Of a DNA stretch of 64,000 nucleotides, positions 8,898 through 17,963 are shown piece after piece (position 1 is the stretch's first letter; each line of letters opens with the position of its first letter). The notes under the pieces are model-generated. The model was not told the origin of the DNA, ran no database searches, and was given only the letters and a program-made list of their open reading frames with translations. The translations under genes and the position numbers were made by a program. The stretch lies in assembly GCA_025359125.1 (NCBI GenBank), contig JANYHI010000037.1:1-64000 (forward strand), read 5' to 3'. This DNA is from Cytophagales bacterium (GTDB lineage Bacteria > Bacteroidota > Bacteroidia > Cytophagales > Cyclobacteriaceae).

Positions 8898-10343
8898 ATG
8901 GTATTTAACTCATACACGTTTATTGTTTTTTTTGCTGTCGTATTGTTTTTGCACAATCTTCCTTTTACCTGGCAGGTAAAAAAAATAAATCTGCTGCTGG
9001 CCAGCTATCTTTTTTATGCTGCGTGGAATCCTCCATTTATTTTACTGCTATGGCTTTCTACGGTTATAGATTTTTATGTTGGTAGAGCTCTGTACACGCA
9101 ACAGAATCAATACAAGAAACATTTCTTACTCGTTATTAGCTTAATTGGCAACTTGGGTATGTTATGCTTTTTTAAGTATGGAACATTCTTATTGGAGAAT
9201 TTTACTTTTTTAGTAAATGCGCTTGGCGCGGATTTCCATCCGGCAAAGCCTAACATTATTCTTCCTGCCGGAATATCTTTTTACACCTTCACTACTTTGT
9301 GTTACACAATTGACATGTACAAAAAAGAGAGCGCACCAGTTAAATCTATGCTCGATTTTTCGTTGTTCGTAACCTTTTTTCCGCATTTAGTTGCCGGGCC
9401 AATTGTAAGACCTCCACAACTAGTTCCACAGTTTGAAACAGAACGTAAAGCTAGTCAGAAGCAAATGCTGCAAGGCTTACTCTTAATCTCACTTGGCTTA
9501 TTTATGAAAGTGGTTTTAGCCGACAGCATGTTGTCGCAGGTGGCCAACGATGTGTTCGATTCAAAAGCTATGCTAAAGACACTTGATGCGTGGATGGGTG
9601 TATTGGCGTTTTCAGGGCAAATATTTTTTGATTTCTCAGGCTATTCAACCTGTGCGGTGGGCGTAGCATCTTGCCTTGGCTTTGTGCTGCCAGAAAATTT
9701 TTTATACCCCTACGCGGCCATCGGATTTTCCGATTTCTGGAGACGCTGGCATATTACTTTATCAAGTTGGCTAAGAGATTATTTGTATATACCAATAGGT
9801 GGAAATAGAAATGGACAATTTAGAACATACATCAATTTAATGATTACCATGTTACTCGGTGGCTTGTGGCATGGTGCCAACTGGACGTTTGTGGTTTGGG
9901 GTGCTCTCCACGGTTTGTACTTATCGGTAGAAAAGTTAATGGTAGATTTTAGGAAGAAAGCAAACGTAACACCTTTAGAAATCAAAGAAGTAAAAAGCAA
10001 AACTCTTCCTAATTTTTTATTGGCTCTGCTCACTTTCTTTTTTATCAATGTAACGTGGGTCTTCTTCCGAGCCCCCAACTTTACATCAGCGTGGCAATTA
10101 CTTACAGCCATGTTTACAGCAGCGCCAAAAGCAGAAGTGCTATTGACTACTTTAAGCATCATTAAAGTTTCTTTAATAATTTTTTTGTTGGTTCTATTTC
10201 ATTGGCTGATGCGCGATACAAGAATATTGGTAGTGGCGGAAAAAATGCCGTGGTGGTTGCTAGGAATAATCTGGTCTGTACTATTGTTATTACTCATCTG
10301 GAGCCAGGAGAGCAGCAGTTCATTTATTTACTTTCAGTTTTAA
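8898..10343 (+). CDS. MBOAT family O-acyltransferase (AlgI/DltB-like)
   Basis: A 481-residue polytopic membrane protein. The AlgI/DltB signature is clear: FSDFWRRWHITLSSWLRDYL followed by YIPIGGNR and LGGLWHGANWTFVVWGALHG, where the His in GLWHG is the conserved catalytic residue. Such proteins move acyl (often acetyl) groups from a cytoplasmic donor to an extracytoplasmic acceptor. The gene follows the SGNH-like partner by 29 bases and ends 19 bases before the converging hydroxylase gene. No glycan-synthesis genes adjoin it, so the acceptor cannot be named. Confidence 0.92.
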   Translation: MVFNSYTFIVFFAVVLFLHNLPFTWQVKKINLLLASYLFYAAWNPPFILLLWLSTVIDFYVGRALYTQQNQYKKHFLLVISLIGNLGMLCFFKYGTFLLENFTFLVNALGADFHPAKPNIILPAGISFYTFTTLCYTIDMYKKESAPVKSMLDFSLFVTFFPHLVAGPIVRPPQLVPQFETERKASQKQMLQGLLLISLGLFMKVVLADSMLSQVANDVFDSKAMLKTLDAWMGVLAFSGQIFFDFSGYSTCAVGVASCLGFVLPENFLYPYAAIGFSDFWRRWHITLSSWLRDYLYIPIGGNRNGQFRTYINLMITMLLGGLWHGANWTFVVWGALHGLYLSVEKLMVDFRKKANVTPLEIKEVKSKTLPNFLLALLTFFFINVTWVFFRAPNFTSAWQLLTAMFTAAPKAEVLLTTLSIIKVSLIIFLLVLFHWLMRDTRILVVAEKMPWWLLGIIWSVLLLLLIWSQESSSSFIYFQF

Positions 10344-10362
10344 AAAGTAAACAAAGAGATAA

Positions 10363-11631
10363 TCAATCGGCAGTTTTAAGGCTCTCTTGATCTTTTTGTT
10401 GAAGCGCAAAGTAAACGGCTCCGCCTATTGAAAGAATAAAATAGGCGATAAGAACATGACTAATTCCATTAACAAAATTATTAGCACCGAACCAATCTCC
10501 ATTTGTTAGAATCAAGTAAACTCCAAAAGCTCCTCTTACGCCTTCCCAAAAAATGGAAGAAAAGTTATTGTCCATTAAATCGGTGAGAGCATAGACAGTG
10601 AGAAAGATGAATGCGCCATATAAAAAAATATTTGGTGTGCCAATGCTTGCCAGATTACCGAATAGATAACTTATAAAAAGTAGTAGAGTTACTAATTGAA
10701 ACCAGCTCCATGCCATCGATCCTTTGGCGTTTGCCGGATCATACTTTTGATAACTGTAAACGTCTTTAATTTTTTGTAACGGATATTTTTCGGCCACATC
10801 GGTTGGTCGCCAGCCCAACGGCATAAACCAGATTTTAAATTTGTCTTCAATTTTTTTGGCATGCCATGCATCTTTAATCAACAGCCATAAATGCATAAAA
10901 TTAATTTTGATAGGGTTCCAAGTTTGAACAGGACGCGTAACGCCATACACTGCGGGCACATCTTTTATCTCTTCTTGATAGGTATTAAAAAGCTTATCCC
11001 AGAAAATGAAAATTTGACCATAGTTTTTATCTAAGTATTCCGGATTGATGGCGTGATGAACCCGGTGATGAGAAGGGGTAACAATAATTTTTTCCAAAAA
11101 ACCCATTCTGCCAATATGCTGAGTGTGATACCAGAACTGGGCGAACAAATGAAGCGGAGCAACAATTGCAATCACTTGAGGTGGCACTCCTAAAATAGCA
11201 GCAGGCAATAAGAATACTGCAAATATTTTTACGATAGATGAAATGCTTTGGCGTAGCGCACAAGCCAGATTAAATTCTTCGCTGCTGTGGTGAACAATGT
11301 GATTGTTCCAAAAGAAATTATACTCGTGAGCGATACGATGCACCCAGTAGCCTGCGAAGTCTAGCGCTACAAAAGCAATTGCATAAGTGAGCCATCCGCT
11401 AGGCACTTGAGCGATTTGAACTTTTTGTAGTAACCAAGGATAGGAAATGATGACTACACTTAAGCCTAAGACATCTTTTGTGGAATTGGTAATGCCCGAG
11501 GCAAGACTTGAAATAGCATCGTTTATTCGAACGGTATCATTTCCTTTTCGCCAACCCCACCACTTTTCAAATAACACCAACAATAGAAATGCTGGCATGG
11601 CAATCAATAAAATTTTTCCGTAGGTTTCCAT
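10363..11631 (-). CDS. Fatty acid hydroxylase/sterol desaturase superfamily membrane protein
   Basis: A 422-residue di-iron membrane protein. The eight-histidine pattern is visible: HRIAHEYNFFWNNHIVHHSS (HxxxH and HxxHH) and later SHHRVHHAINPEYLDKNYG. Additional hydrophobic segments follow at the C-terminus. The family uses a di-iron centre to hydroxylate or desaturate lipids; the TMEM195/alkylglycerol monooxygenase-like branch is possible. An open frame extends 120 bases upstream into the dgt 3' end. The ATG at 11631 (METYGKILLIAMPAF) immediately precedes the first membrane helix, so I place the start there, 52 bases after dgt. Confidence 0.85.
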   Translation of the reverse strand: METYGKILLIAMPAFLLLVLFEKWWGWRKGNDTVRINDAISSLASGITNSTKDVLGLSVVIISYPWLLQKVQIAQVPSGWLTYAIAFVALDFAGYWVHRIAHEYNFFWNNHIVHHSSEEFNLACALRQSISSIVKIFAVFLLPAAILGVPPQVIAIVAPLHLFAQFWYHTQHIGRMGFLEKIIVTPSHHRVHHAINPEYLDKNYGQIFIFWDKLFNTYQEEIKDVPAVYGVTRPVQTWNPIKINFMHLWLLIKDAWHAKKIEDKFKIWFMPLGWRPTDVAEKYPLQKIKDVYSYQKYDPANAKGSMAWSWFQLVTLLLFISYLFGNLASIGTPNIFLYGAFIFLTVYALTDLMDNNFSSIFWEGVRGAFGVYLILTNGDWFGANNFVNGISHVLIAYFILSIGGAVYFALQQKDQESLKTAD

Positions 11632-11683
11632 AAACGAAAAGTCATCAAACTTAATCAATCTTGGTTGGGAAATCAATGATGGA

Positions 11684-13006
11684 CTACAGAGCAATTCCTT
11701 TGATTTTTCTAAACAGGCTAAGGGCATGCCTATCGGTAAGGCCCGATACAAAGTCTATTACTTGGCGAATTACACCGTAGGTATTAGTTGGATCTTGCCG
11801 AATGGCCCAGCGAACTTCTTCTGGAAAGAGCACAGAAAGATTTGCATACTTTCTAGTTTGTCCGTGCCCTGCCAAATGAAAACCGGCAAGTATAAACTCT
11901 TGTAGTAAACCCGGCAATACTTCGTGGCCCGAAGCTTCAATCTCCACTACATTTCTGGAGTGATAGATTTTTTCAATCGAAATTTTACTGATAAAATCTA
12001 GTGCTTTTTTAGAAGGGCAAACATCCGTTAAAGCAGAATCGAATGTGCCGTTTAAAATCGCTTCTTCCTGATCCAAGAAAAGAGCTGTGCATTCATCTAC
12101 TAACTTGCCAATAACTAAAGCACGCAATACACCAAGCTTTTCGTTCAGGCTAATATGCTTTTTTAATTTTTCGCTATTGAACTGATCGCCCAAAATAGCG
12201 GCCATCATTTGAACGGTATCATCAAAGCTAACCAAGCCCAACCTACAGCCATCTTCTAAATCGATAATGCTGTAACAAATATCATCTGCGGCTTCTACTA
12301 AAAATGCCAGCGGATGTCGACACCATGAATTATTTCCTAATGATACTAACCCAAGTTGATCGGCTGCCTTTTTAAAATATTCTTCTTCACTTTTAAAGAA
12401 GCCAAATTTCTTCTGACTCTTTTTAGATTTATCGCGCGCAGTAAAAAATGCTGGGCAAGGATATTTTGTAAACGCTCCCAATGTGGCAGCGGTTAGTTTT
12501 AATCCGTACTGTTTTTTATTGAGGATGCGAAAGCCTTGCGCATTACCTTCAAACTTGATCAGGTCATTCCACCCGCCTTCGCTTACTTTATTTTTGAATG
12601 CTTGCCCTTGCGGGTGATGAAGAAAAAAATCACTCAGCGCATCTTCGCCTGCATGGCCAAACGGTGGATTGCCCAAATCATGTGCGAGTGAGGCGGCTGC
12701 TACAATAGCACCAAAATCAAACAGAGAAAAATCTTTTTCTAGTTGTGGGTGGCGTTGCAAAATAACTTCACCTACTCGCTTACCCAAAGATCTACCCACA
12801 CTCGATACCTCTAAACTGTGCGTAAGCCGCGTGTGCACAAAATCATGTTCGGGCAATGGGTGAACTTGCGTTTTATCTTGCAGCCTGCGAAAGGGATGTG
12901 AGAAAATGATTCGATCATAATCTTGCTCAAACGCACTGCGCGATGGCTCTTTGCTATCGGGTTTTTGATCTAATCGTTGCGGGGAAAGAAGTTGCTGCCA
13001 ATTCAT
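11684..13006 (-). CDS. dgt: Deoxyguanosinetriphosphate triphosphohydrolase (dGTPase)
   Basis: A 440-residue HD-domain enzyme that hydrolyses dGTP (or other dNTPs) to deoxynucleoside and triphosphate, affecting dNTP pools. Visible motifs: HPFRRLQDKTQVHPLP, HTRLTHSLEVSSVGRSLG, and the HD pair AASLAHDLGNPPFGHAG, all hallmarks of the dGTPase family. Its ATG overlaps the stop of the upstream vapC-like gene by one base (TAATG), so translation of dgt is probably coupled to the toxin-antitoxin pair. Confidence 0.95.
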   Translation of the reverse strand: MNWQQLLSPQRLDQKPDSKEPSRSAFEQDYDRIIFSHPFRRLQDKTQVHPLPEHDFVHTRLTHSLEVSSVGRSLGKRVGEVILQRHPQLEKDFSLFDFGAIVAAASLAHDLGNPPFGHAGEDALSDFFLHHPQGQAFKNKVSEGGWNDLIKFEGNAQGFRILNKKQYGLKLTAATLGAFTKYPCPAFFTARDKSKKSQKKFGFFKSEEEYFKKAADQLGLVSLGNNSWCRHPLAFLVEAADDICYSIIDLEDGCRLGLVSFDDTVQMMAAILGDQFNSEKLKKHISLNEKLGVLRALVIGKLVDECTALFLDQEEAILNGTFDSALTDVCPSKKALDFISKISIEKIYHSRNVVEIEASGHEVLPGLLQEFILAGFHLAGHGQTRKYANLSVLFPEEVRWAIRQDPTNTYGVIRQVIDFVSGLTDRHALSLFRKIKGIAL

Positions 13007-13392
13007 TAGATCAAATAAAGCCCTTTAATGAATTTGAAATCTTTTCTGTTTAGTGTGAAGAGTTTATAACCTAAGTCTATAGTAGAGGCAGCAATAAGCG
13101 CATCAGGAATCGTAAGTCCGTGACTTAACGAATATTGAAGTAATAATTTTCGATGAAGTAAATCTATAGAGGATGTCAACGATAAAATTGGAAATCGATT
13201 TAGCTCTTTAAGTAGTTTGGATAAATGCGATTTATTAGTTGCTCCTAATACCATTTCTGAGAAAGAAATAGAGCTAATACAGAGATTAGTTGTTCCCAAA
13301 TCAATTAAGGTTGAAACTACTCCGTTATTGTTTCGATCGATTACCTCAATCAAAATATTGGTATCGCAAACTACCAATTTCTCTTTTTCCAC
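13006..13392 (-). CDS. PIN-domain ribonuclease toxin, VapC-like
   Basis: A 128-residue PIN protein. The acidic residues are in place: VVCDTNILIEV at the N-terminus, SFSEMVLGA in the middle, and IPDALIAASTIDLGYKLFTLNRKDF at the C-terminus. PIN toxins of type II systems cut RNA and are held inactive by the antitoxin. The start is GTG at 13390-13392, inside the antitoxin 3' end (22-base overlap), and the stop overlaps the dgt start. Length and context fit VapC; the RNA target is not predictable. Confidence 0.87.
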   Translation of the reverse strand: MEKEKLVVCDTNILIEVIDRNNNGVVSTLIDLGTTNLCISSISFSEMVLGATNKSHLSKLLKELNRFPILSLTSSIDLLHRKLLLQYSLSHGLTIPDALIAASTIDLGYKLFTLNRKDFKFIKGLYLI

Positions 13393-13601
13393 GATAAACT
13401 TCTAAGGTGTTCTTTGCTAATTAATTGGCCTTTAAGTAAACCTCCCATAGCCGCCAACTCCTCTGGAGTTAATTTGCTTTTGAGAGCTTCCTTTTTACCC
13501 TTTGTCTTTTCTTGCCTAATAGAAATATCTAATCGACTAAGCAAATCTTTAATGAGCTTCGAGTCTTTTTTACTTTTGATATCTATCACCAAAGTTTCCA
13601 T
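13371..13601 (-). CDS. Antitoxin of the PIN toxin pair
   Basis: A 76-residue lysine-rich protein, METLVIDIKSKKDSKLIKDL at the N-terminus and a basic tail. It overlaps the toxin start by 22 bases, the typical antitoxin-first order. The N-terminal strand-helix segment resembles that of the second antitoxin in this window (40929-41156): LVIDIKSK versus LVLNVKNK, followed by LL-x-R. It probably neutralises the toxin with its C-terminal half. Called from position and size rather than a well-known family. Confidence 0.7.
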   Translation of the reverse strand: METLVIDIKSKKDSKLIKDLLSRLDISIRQEKTKGKKEALKSKLTPEELAAMGGLLKGQLISKEHLRSLSWKKRNW

Positions 13602-13623
13602 ACATCAAATTTACAAATTAAAA

Positions 13624-14214
13624 CTACTCCTTCAATACTAAGTCAATACACATAACAGCGGCCAAAATTAATAGCCGAAGCGGATGATCGGCAGGAACCT
13701 CAGAACTGATTTGCAAAATATAATTATCAGCTGATGTAAATAATTCTTTTCCAAGACCACTCCATTTCTTTGTTACCGTTGCAAACTCTTTCCCATCGTT
13801 TGAAACAAATCGAAAATCCCAACTTGTCCATTTTCCTTTTAGCATACAAAGAGGGCGCTCGCTAGCATCTAACACTTCGAATTTTCCCCCAATAGAAAAA
13901 AGTTTTTGTTTGAATTTTCCAATGATTCTGTTTTTATCGTCCACCACTTCTACTTCCGATAAAAATATAGAAACACCCCTTTTAACAATTAATATCAATT
14001 CGCCTTCTGGCGTTTTGATTTCCATATTAAAAGGTGTCATCCTTTTATAATCTGTGAACCGAAACATTTTGGTAAAAAACCCCAGATTTTCTTCGCGGCA
14101 TTGCAATACAATTTGTTTAGTATCCGGATCGAAAATATCAAAGCTGTTGGCCGCCTTAAATATTTTTACATGCTCCTTTACAAAGAAGAGGTTTTTATTG
14201 AGAGTGGGATGCAT
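13624..14214 (-). CDS. LURP-one/phospholipid-scramblase-like protein
   Basis: A 196-residue protein whose alternating strands (FDIFDPDTKQIVLQCREE, FNMEIKTPEGELILIVKRG, FEVLDASERPLCMLKGKW, FRFVSNDGKEFATVTKKWSG) match the tubby-like beta-barrel of LURP-one-related and scramblase-like proteins. The hydrophobic C-terminal stretch (HPLRLLILAAVMCIDLVLKE) agrees with that family. Function in bacteria is not established. It overlaps the upstream mtfA-like gene by 20 bases and ends 22 bases before the antitoxin, so it is part of the same transcription unit. Confidence 0.65.
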   Translation of the reverse strand: MHPTLNKNLFFVKEHVKIFKAANSFDIFDPDTKQIVLQCREENLGFFTKMFRFTDYKRMTPFNMEIKTPEGELILIVKRGVSIFLSEVEVVDDKNRIIGKFKQKLFSIGGKFEVLDASERPLCMLKGKWTSWDFRFVSNDGKEFATVTKKWSGLGKELFTSADNYILQISSEVPADHPLRLLILAAVMCIDLVLKE

Positions 14215-14959
14215 AGAATTGAATTGGGTCTTGGTTGAAAATTTGTACTAAAATACTATAGAGTTCAGGTTGGGAGGTTTTAAATTTTGACGAACGCTCG
14301 AAAAAATTCTCTACCGCTACAGCAAAAAATTCTTCCATGCTTTCAAATGCATACTTCCGAAAGAAATGCTCGTTATCTTCTTTTAGCCGGGGCATTTCTT
14401 GATGAGCATAATTTTCAAATTCGTTTATCCAATGTGAGCTAATTACTTCGTATTCATGCCCCATAAGCTTATGTTCGAGCCAAAGGGCATGTGCAAATTC
14501 ATGTAAGAGCAAATTTAGACCATCGTCTTTACGGTTCAATCCTTCTGCAATTCCGCGCCAGCTAAATACAATAGTTTTAAGTCCCGGGTTCACTTCTCCC
14601 TTATGTCGTTTATGCGTGATTTTAGAATTGTAAAAATCAGGATATACAATAATTCGCTCAAAAAAGGTAAGGCTTGTGTTGGGAAGAAAGAGAACTAATT
14701 GAGAAGCGGCTGAAGCAATAATTGTTTTCATCGCGCGCTTCAGTTCCATTTTATCGCGTTCTATAAAATCAAAATATTCGTAATGATCTTTTACAAGTCT
14801 TAGAAATTTATTCTTCAACTTTTTAGGCAAAGCCGAATAGTAGGGATACTTGTGATTAAGAAAATGATGAAAAATGGGGCGGTAATAAAATCGAAAGCGC
14901 AACTCTTCATAAAGTGAAATGAAGAGTTGCGCTACCCCGCCCAGTATTTCAAATACCAT
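14195..14959 (-). CDS. MtfA-like zinc peptidase (M90 family)
   Basis: A 254-residue protein with an HExxH zinc site (LLLHEFAHALWLEHKLMG) and a downstream MEEFFAVAVENFFE segment that supplies the third ligand region, as in MtfA. Escherichia coli MtfA binds the glucose repressor Mlc and has peptidase activity; there is no sign of that pathway here, so only the fold and the zinc site are safe. An N-terminal hydrophobic segment suggests membrane association. It directly abuts glyQS (no gap) and overlaps the LURP-like gene by 20 bases. Confidence 0.85.
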   Translation of the reverse strand: MVFEILGGVAQLFISLYEELRFRFYYRPIFHHFLNHKYPYYSALPKKLKNKFLRLVKDHYEYFDFIERDKMELKRAMKTIIASAASQLVLFLPNTSLTFFERIIVYPDFYNSKITHKRHKGEVNPGLKTIVFSWRGIAEGLNRKDDGLNLLLHEFAHALWLEHKLMGHEYEVISSHWINEFENYAHQEMPRLKEDNEHFFRKYAFESMEEFFAVAVENFFERSSKFKTSQPELYSILVQIFNQDPIQFYASHSQ

Positions 14960-16501
14960 TTATATTTTCTTCAACAATGCAGCCATCGAAACGGAATCTT
15001 GAATAACAGATTTAATAGCATGGATGGCAATGCGTTCTTGCTTCATGGTATCGCGAACGCGAATGGTTACCGTGTCGTCTTGTAAAGTTTGATGATCTAC
15101 TGTGATGCAATACGGGGTACCGATGGCATCCATTCTGCGGTAACGCTTGCCAATGTTATCCTTGTCTTCGTAAAAGCAACGGAAATCAAATTTTAAATCG
15201 TTGAAGATGGCTTCTGCTTTTTCTGCTAATCCATCTTTTTTCATAAGTGGTAAGATGGCCACTTTATGGGGCGCTAGCGCAGGAGGTATGCGCAACACCA
15301 CACGCTCGCTGCCGTCTTCCAGTTTTTCTTCGGTATATGATTTTGAAAGAATAGATAAGAACAGGCGATCTAACCCAACAGAGGTTTCTACCACATATGG
15401 AATATAATTTTGATTTTCTTCTGAATCAAAATATTGCAATTTTTTGCCAGAGAATTTTTCGTGGCTCTTCAAATCAAAATCTGTGCGACTATGAATTCCT
15501 TCCAGCTCTTTAAATCCCATGGGGAAATTAAATTGAATATCGCATGCAGCATTGGCATAATGTGCGAGATTTAAGTGATCGTGGAAACGATAATTTTCTG
15601 CACCTAGTCCAAGTGTTTGGTGCCACTTCATTCTTTTTGCTTTCCAGAATTCGTACCACTTCATCTCTTCGCCCGGCTTCACAAAAAATTGCATTTCCAT
15701 TTGCTCAAACTCGCGCATTCTAAAAATAAACTGGCGGGCTACAATTTCATTTCTAAAGGCCTTTCCTATTTGTGCAATTCCAAAAGGAATTTTCATGCGT
15801 CCGGTTTTTTGCACATTTAAAAAATTAACAAATATTCCTTGTGCTGTTTCGGGGCGGAGATAAATCTTGTTGGTATCTTCTGCCACAGAACCCATCTCGG
15901 TAGAGAACATTAAATTAAACTGTCGCACATCGGTCCAATTTTTTGTTCCCGAAACAGGATCGGTAATTTCCATGTCTACAATTAATTGTTTCATGGCTTC
16001 CATGTTAGAGCTTCCCAGCGCATCTTTCATGCGGGTGTTCGCTTCATCAATTTTTTTCTGATATTCTACCACACGGCCATTGGTGCTCAAAAACATCGCC
16101 TTATCAAAAGTTTCGAATCGCTTGGCTGCTTTCTCTACCTCCTTATCAATTTTGTCCTGAATCTTAGCAATGGCATCTTCTACCAGCACATCGGCACGGT
16201 ATCTTTTTTTAGAATCTTTGTTATCCACCATTGGATCGTTGAAAGCATCTACGTGGCCGGAGGCTTTCCACACGGTAGGGTGCATGAAAATGGCTGAGTC
16301 TATCCCTACGATATTCTCATGCATCATAGTCATAAATTTCCACCAGTATTCTTTGATATTATTTTTTAACTCTGCCCCATTTTGTCCGTAATCGTAAACG
16401 GCACTAAGACCATCATATATTTCGCTGGATTGAAAAATAAAACCGTACTCCTTAGAATGGGAGATTACATTTTTTAAAAGATTGTCTTCTTGATTTGCCA
16501 T
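14960..16501 (-). CDS. glyQS: Glycyl-tRNA synthetase, single-chain (dimeric) type
   Basis: A 513-residue class II synthetase that charges tRNA-Gly. Class II motifs are visible: motif 2-like GKAFRNEIVARQFIFRMREF with EQMEMQFFV, motif 3 at YVVETSVGLDRL, and the C-terminal anticodon-binding domain (PPALAPHKVAILPL onward, ending TIRVRDTMKQERI). This is the alpha2 type, not the alpha2-beta2 GlyQ/GlyS type. The ATG at 16501 (MANQEDNLL) is preferred over a TTG nine bases upstream. It heads a compact minus-strand run through mtfA-like, LURP-like, antitoxin, vapC and dgt. Confidence 0.96.
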   Translation of the reverse strand: MANQEDNLLKNVISHSKEYGFIFQSSEIYDGLSAVYDYGQNGAELKNNIKEYWWKFMTMMHENIVGIDSAIFMHPTVWKASGHVDAFNDPMVDNKDSKKRYRADVLVEDAIAKIQDKIDKEVEKAAKRFETFDKAMFLSTNGRVVEYQKKIDEANTRMKDALGSSNMEAMKQLIVDMEITDPVSGTKNWTDVRQFNLMFSTEMGSVAEDTNKIYLRPETAQGIFVNFLNVQKTGRMKIPFGIAQIGKAFRNEIVARQFIFRMREFEQMEMQFFVKPGEEMKWYEFWKAKRMKWHQTLGLGAENYRFHDHLNLAHYANAACDIQFNFPMGFKELEGIHSRTDFDLKSHEKFSGKKLQYFDSEENQNYIPYVVETSVGLDRLFLSILSKSYTEEKLEDGSERVVLRIPPALAPHKVAILPLMKKDGLAEKAEAIFNDLKFDFRCFYEDKDNIGKRYRRMDAIGTPYCITVDHQTLQDDTVTIRVRDTMKQERIAIHAIKSVIQDSVSMAALLKKI

Positions 16502-16507
16502 AAGGCG

Positions 16508-16515
16508 CAAAGATA
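16508..16515 (-). promoter_or_regulatory. Candidate -7 box upstream of glyQS
   Basis: The minus strand reads TATCTTTG, an exact match to the Bacteroidota -7 consensus TAnnTTTG. It lies only seven bases from the chosen ATG, so transcription from it would give a very short or absent leader. I could not find a clear -33 TTG at 17-23 bases, so the call is weak. Confidence 0.3.
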
Positions 16516-16579
16516 GTTTTTTGAAAATTGCCTGCCAGTTGTGCGGTAAAGTTTTTTCGGTTGGAAGCTAAAGAGCAAA

Positions 16580-17878
16580 TTAATTCAAAGGCAAGTGAAT
16601 AGTGAACTTTGTGCCGCGACCGATTTCGGAATGGAGCGAAATATTTCCGTCTAATTTTTCGATTGTCTCTTTTACGATATAGAGACCCAAGCCAGAGCCT
16701 GTTGATTGCTCTGAAGCCCGAAAGAACATGTCAAATACCTTCGCTTGATATTCATAGGCAATACCTACTCCATTATCTTGAATTTCTATTTCTAATTTTT
16801 GATCACGTTTGGTGGCAGCAATATCTACAAAAGGACTTTGTTTAGAAGGATCATGATATTTCAGCGAGTTGCTGATAAGATTATTCAATACTACGCGAAG
16901 CCGTGCACGATCGGTTTCAACTTCAAGATCAGGGGAAAAATTATAAGAAAAACCGATTCGCTCAAACCCCTCTGCGTAGCGAAGACCATCAATCACTTCT
17001 TTGGTAATATCCATAAGGCTGAAGCTTTCTTTTTGCAGAGCTAATCTTGAATTGCGAGAGTAGTTGATGATTTCTAAGATAAAAGTGTCAAGATTTTTGA
17101 TCCTGCCACGCATCATTTGTAAACAAACCTTTACTTCTTCTGGATCATTGGTGAGCTGTGCAATTTCAATAAGCCCAAGCATGGAGCTGAGCGGAGCCTT
17201 TAAATCATGGGATGCACTGTAAACAAACCGATCTAACTCTTCATTCGTTTTTGAAAGCAATTCATTTTTTAGAAGAATCTGCTTTTCTGAATGATGATTA
17301 AGTTTTAAAAGAAATAAAAATATCATCACAGACAGGGTAAGTCCAATAGTGAAATTAAAAATAAAGGTGGTGCGGATGTACGATTCAGAATGAACCAGAC
17401 TTTGTTGTTCGGGTGTTAGTATAGATATTTTCACTGCGTATACATATGAAAGTACAAACAGACCTAAAGAGAAAAGGCAAAATAGTATACTAATGTATTT
17501 ATTCTGATAACCAAATAATGCCAACGCCATCAGTGCGCAAACTATAAAGTACAAGTACGTACCTGCGGTGTAAGTATCGTTTGAAGCAAAAACGTAAATG
17601 AGAAGATTTGAATTGATAAGAAAAATAACATTGGCCAACGTATATTTTTCATGTCGGTTTAAAAAGATACACAGGCCGCAAACCAACATCCCACTCAGAT
17701 AATAGCCATAGAAACCAACAACACCATTTGCTCCGTCAATTATCATATAAATGATGCCAAGCAAAATGGCTAAAGCTGATAATTGCCCGCATAGCATAGC
17801 CGACTTATAGACAGCCCTCGAGGCAATGTATTTGCCTTTTCTGATTACTAAATTTCTGATTACTTGATTAACATTCAT
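16580..17878 (-). CDS. Membrane sensor histidine kinase
   Basis: A 432-residue kinase. About six membrane helices fill residues 35-200. A HisKA domain follows with the phosphorylated His in SASHDLKAPLSSMLGL, then a HATPase domain with N box NLISNSLKYHD, G1 DNGVGIAYEY and G2 GSGLGLYIVKETIEKLDG. It probably senses a membrane or small-molecule signal; no response regulator is adjacent. The frame stays open 213 bases further upstream into the divergent UspA gene, but the ATG at 17878 (MNVNQVIRNLVIRKG) gives a normal N-terminus and an 85-base divergent gap. Confidence 0.9.
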   Translation of the reverse strand: MNVNQVIRNLVIRKGKYIASRAVYKSAMLCGQLSALAILLGIIYMIIDGANGVVGFYGYYLSGMLVCGLCIFLNRHEKYTLANVIFLINSNLLIYVFASNDTYTAGTYLYFIVCALMALALFGYQNKYISILFCLFSLGLFVLSYVYAVKISILTPEQQSLVHSESYIRTTFIFNFTIGLTLSVMIFLFLLKLNHHSEKQILLKNELLSKTNEELDRFVYSASHDLKAPLSSMLGLIEIAQLTNDPEEVKVCLQMMRGRIKNLDTFILEIINYSRNSRLALQKESFSLMDITKEVIDGLRYAEGFERIGFSYNFSPDLEVETDRARLRVVLNNLISNSLKYHDPSKQSPFVDIAATKRDQKLEIEIQDNGVGIAYEYQAKVFDMFFRASEQSTGSGLGLYIVKETIEKLDGNISLHSEIGRGTKFTIHLPLN

Positions 17879-17963
17879 AAGACTCAAAAAAAATAAAGAT
17901 AACTTCAAAAAGCGATTTAAATAATAGTATGATTTGTAACCAGCCTTAGTAACTTGTGGAGTC

